13,323 nt of DNA, taken from NCBI GenBank assembly GCA_035758545.1, contig DASTWQ010000106.1, positions 1 to 13,323 of the forward strand, written 5' to 3'. Shown one piece after another: positions 11,028 to 13,323 of this stretch. Origin of the DNA: JAFDVN01 sp035758545 (lineage in GTDB: Bacteria; Acidobacteriota; Holophagae; Holophagales; Holophagaceae). Under the pieces are notes generated by a model. It saw nothing but the letters and a program-made list of their open reading frames with translations, searched no databases and was not told the origin of the DNA. Position 1 is the stretch's first letter; each line of letters opens with the position of its first letter. The translations under genes were made by a program, and so were the position numbers.

Positions 11028-13323
11028 ATGGCCATCGATCGCGTCAAAGTCCGGAAAGAAGCTGAGAAGTATCAGCAGTCCGGGCGCTTCGACAAGGCGG
11101 CCGACTGCTACCGGATGCTGGTGGATGACGATCCGAAGAACCTCGCGCTGCAGAACACCTACGGGGATCTGCTGGTGCAGGCCAACCGGAGCGGGGAGGC
11201 GGTGGAGGTCTTCCGGCGCCTGACCATCGCCTACGAGCGGGACGGCTTCGCCCCCAAGGCGACGGCGGTCCTCAAGAAGGCGGTCCGGGCCGCGCCGGAC
11301 GACATGGACCTCATGCAGCGCCTGGCGGACCTCTACCGCCAGACGGGCATGATCCGCGATGCCGTGGCGACCCACCTGCAGGTGGCCGAGCACTTCCAGA
11401 AGAAGGGGCTCGTGAAGCGCGCCCTGGAGGAGTTCGGCAAGGTCGTGGACCTGGACCCGAAGAACCTCAAGAACAAGGTCAAGCTCGCGGACCTGTTCAA
11501 CAAGGAAGGCATGAAGGACCAGGCCGCCGGGATCTACCTGGAGGTGGCCGAGTCCCTGGGCATGGAGGGCAAGGCCGCCGAGGCCATGCAGATCATGGAG
11601 CGGGCCAAGACGATGACGTCGACGCCCCAGCTCTTCCTCAGCCAGAGCCGGCTGGCGGTGATGGCGAGCGATTACGCCGGCGCCTCCGCCGCCCTTCGGG
11701 AGGGCCTCAAGTCCAACTCCCGCAGCGTGGAGCTGCTGGAGGCCCTCGCCGAGATCGAGCTCCGGGGCAACAACCCGGACCGGGCCCTGGAGGCCCTGGC
11801 CCAGGTGCCCCAGCTGCCGGAGAAGGACCTCGCGCTCTGTGAGCGCGCCCTCAAGCAGATGGTCACCGCCGGCCGCGGTGAGGAGGGCCTCCGCCTCTTC
11901 GCGCCCCTGGGCCGGGAGCTCGCCCGCCGCGGAATGGGGGACACGGTCACCCGCGCGGTAGTCGGCGCCACCAAGGAGCGCCCCTCCGTCGAGGCCTGGT
12001 TCTACCTGGCAGAGATCGGCCAGCAGAGCGGCAACAAGAACGAGCAGATCTACGCGCTCCAGAACGCCCACCAGCTGGCGGCCCAGTCCGGCGACAGCCG
12101 GGCCCAGGCCCAGGCCCAGGAGCAGCTCGCGGCCCTCGGCGCGACGCCTGACGACCAGCCCCTCTCCAAGCCCCCGGCCTTCGCCACCTCCTCGGGCTTC
12201 TTCCCGGCCATGGGCGCCTCCGGCCATCCGGGGGAGGAGCACGGCCGGCACGGAGAGACCGAGGTCGATCCCCTCAAGCGGCTCAAGGTGGAGCAGTTCA
12301 CCAAGCAGGGCGAGGCCTTCGCCCGCTCCGGCAGCCTGGACCGCGCAGTGGAGGCCTACAAGCAGGCCCTGGCCCTCGACCCCGCCAACTTCCCGCTCAT
12401 TGAGACCATCTGCGGCCTGCACCGGCAGTCCGGGCTGCTGACGAGGGTCCAGCAGCAGTACCTCCAGAGCGCCCAGGCGGTCCACGCCCTCGGGAAGCCG
12501 AAAGAGGCGACGTTCCTCCTGGACAAGGCGGAGCAGCTCTTCCCCGGATCCACCCGCATCCACCGGCGGACCATGGGGCTCCCGGACTTCAACGCCCAGG
12601 CGGCGGCGCGCCCCGCGGCCCCGCCCACAGCCCCCCCGCCCCCGGCGATCCCCCTGCCGCCGCCCGTCGCCGCCGCGCCGGCCCCGCCGGCCGCGCCGCT
12701 GTCCTTCGACCCGGACGCCATCATCCCCCTCGACCTGCCGGACCTGGATCAGGCTCCCGCCCTCGGGGCGGCACCCCCGGCCTTCGCCCTGCCGCCGGTC
12801 CTGGAGCCCATCCCGCTGCCGCCGCCGACGCCCATGCCTCCGCCGGCCATGGAGACCATGCCAGTGCCCCCGCTGCCGGACACGATGCCGGTGCCGCTGG
12901 AGCCCTTCTCCCTGCCGGACCTGCCCCCGGCCACCGTGCCGGAGCCCATCGCCCTGGCGCCCCAGGACCTGGGCTGGGAACCGGTCCTCACCCCGACGGT
13001 GCCTGTGGCGCTCCCGCCGGAACCCGAGCTCCCGGTGGCCGCCGGCGTGGAGATCCCGGAGAAGCTGCAGGACCTCCTCTCCGACATCGACTTCCAGCTC
13101 GACTACGGCAGCCCCGAGGAGGCCAAGGCCGAGATCGACGGGGCCCTGGCCCAGTTCCCGGGCCATCCGGAGCTACTCGGCCGCCAGGCCAAGGCCCAGG
13201 AGAAGCTCCAGAAGCTCGGCCACGGCGCCCCGCCCCAGGCCCTCGGCGAGGAGGACTTCGCCAACTCGTTCTTCGACCTCACCGATGTCCTGGGCAGCGC
13301 CCTCGAGGACACCGGCGAGGGCG
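11028..13323 (+). CDS. Long TPR and proline-rich protein (3' end outside the window)
   Basis: Open from ATG 11028 (GAGG at 11017-11020, 7 bases upstream) to the right edge, 765 codons with no stop. Residues 1 to about 380 are helical TPR repeats, starting with AEKYQQSGRFDKAADCYRML and including ALEEFGKVVDLDPKN and EAMQIMERA. A charged linker leads to a second TPR block (about 414-507) with AFARSGSLDRAVEAYKQALA. Residues about 525-675 are a Pro/Ala/Val/Leu-rich, probably disordered segment with runs such as PPPTPMPPPAMETMPVPPLP. A further helical stretch follows (VEIPEKLQDLLSDIDF onward), ending in an acidic FFDLTDVLGSALED segment that resembles the joint before the C-terminal TPR array of large bacterial scaffold proteins. 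There is no signal peptide or membrane helix, so it should be cytoplasmic. Likely a protein-protein scaffold; specific role unknown. A 36-bp gap follows cdd, so co-transcription is possible. Confidence 0.85.
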   Translation, partial: MAIDRVKVRKEAEKYQQSGRFDKAADCYRMLVDDDPKNLALQNTYGDLLVQANRSGEAVEVFRRLTIAYERDGFAPKATAVLKKAVRAAPDDMDLMQRLADLYRQTGMIRDAVATHLQVAEHFQKKGLVKRALEEFGKVVDLDPKNLKNKVKLADLFNKEGMKDQAAGIYLEVAESLGMEGKAAEAMQIMERAKTMTSTPQLFLSQSRLAVMASDYAGASAALREGLKSNSRSVELLEALAEIELRGNNPDRALEALAQVPQLPEKDLALCERALKQMVTAGRGEEGLRLFAPLGRELARRGMGDTVTRAVVGATKERPSVEAWFYLAEIGQQSGNKNEQIYALQNAHQLAAQSGDSRAQAQAQEQLAALGATPDDQPLSKPPAFATSSGFFPAMGASGHPGEEHGRHGETEVDPLKRLKVEQFTKQGEAFARSGSLDRAVEAYKQALALDPANFPLIETICGLHRQSGLLTRVQQQYLQSAQAVHALGKPKEATFLLDKAEQLFPGSTRIHRRTMGLPDFNAQAAARPAAPPTAPPPPAIPLPPPVAAAPAPPAAPLSFDPDAIIPLDLPDLDQAPALGAAPPAFALPPVLEPIPLPPPTPMPPPAMETMPVPPLPDTMPVPLEPFSLPDLPPATVPEPIALAPQDLGWEPVLTPTVPVALPPEPELPVAAGVEIPEKLQDLLSDIDFQLDYGSPEEAKAEIDGALAQFPGHPELLGRQAKAQEKLQKLGHGAPPQALGEEDFANSFFDLTDVLGSALEDTGEG

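Noticed and set aside
11001..13166. Long open frame (about 721 codons) on the minus strand opposite the TPR gene
   Set aside because: Its protein is a low-complexity Gly/Arg/Leu/Val/His mix with no domain. The + strand frame shows clear TPR and ribosome-site evidence. Open antisense frames are expected where third positions are nearly all G or C.

Overview
The window is compact, very GC-rich bacterial chromosome (about 70% GC by eye, with most third codon positions G or C). It has short gene gaps, many start/stop overlaps and GAGG/GGAG-type ribosome binding sites. The gene content suggests a Gram-negative-type bacterium with an exported proteome: a Tat signal, Sec signals, a polyprenyl-phosphate sugar transferase and a receptor Ser/Thr kinase. 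Codon style and gene mix would suit an Acidobacteriota lineage such as Holophagae/Geothrix, but that placement is a guess from memory. There are no rRNA, tRNA, CRISPR, phage or transposase genes.

Layout, left to right. (1) The 3' end of an unidentified + gene (3-206). (2) A 316-bp convergent gap (207-522) bounded by inverted CACGAAGG-type repeats that abut both flanking stop codons. It holds a strong hairpin terminator and the remains of a possible small membrane-protein ORF. (3) An orphan OmpR/PhoB-family response regulator (-), divergent across a 55-bp gap containing a 15-bp palindrome from an ArnC/GtrB-like glycosyltransferase (+). (4) A minus-strand pair: a Tat-exported ferritin-like protein whose stop overlaps the start of a secreted plastocyanin-like type-1 copper protein. 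(5) Divergent from that pair, a + strand pair: a transmembrane sensor-HAMP-Ser/Thr kinase, coupled by ATGA to a secreted M28 (carboxypeptidase Q-like) metallopeptidase. (6) A minus-strand pair: an APC-superfamily amino-acid permease coupled by TGATG to riboflavin synthase. A 13-bp tandem repeat overlaps the ribE stop codon. (7) A + strand run: a DUF58 protein, a cytidine deaminase overlapping or abutting it, then a long TPR/proline-rich protein that runs off the right edge.

The coding strand changes six times, giving three convergent boundaries (206/523, 2251/2263, 7156/7185) and three divergent ones (1242/1298, 3499/3561, 9451/9514). Most of the window is ordinary accessory and housekeeping content. 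The parts most worth a second look are the repeat-bounded interval at 207-522, the receptor kinase coupled to a peptidase and facing a metal-protein pair, and the response regulator facing an ArnC-like transferase across a palindrome.
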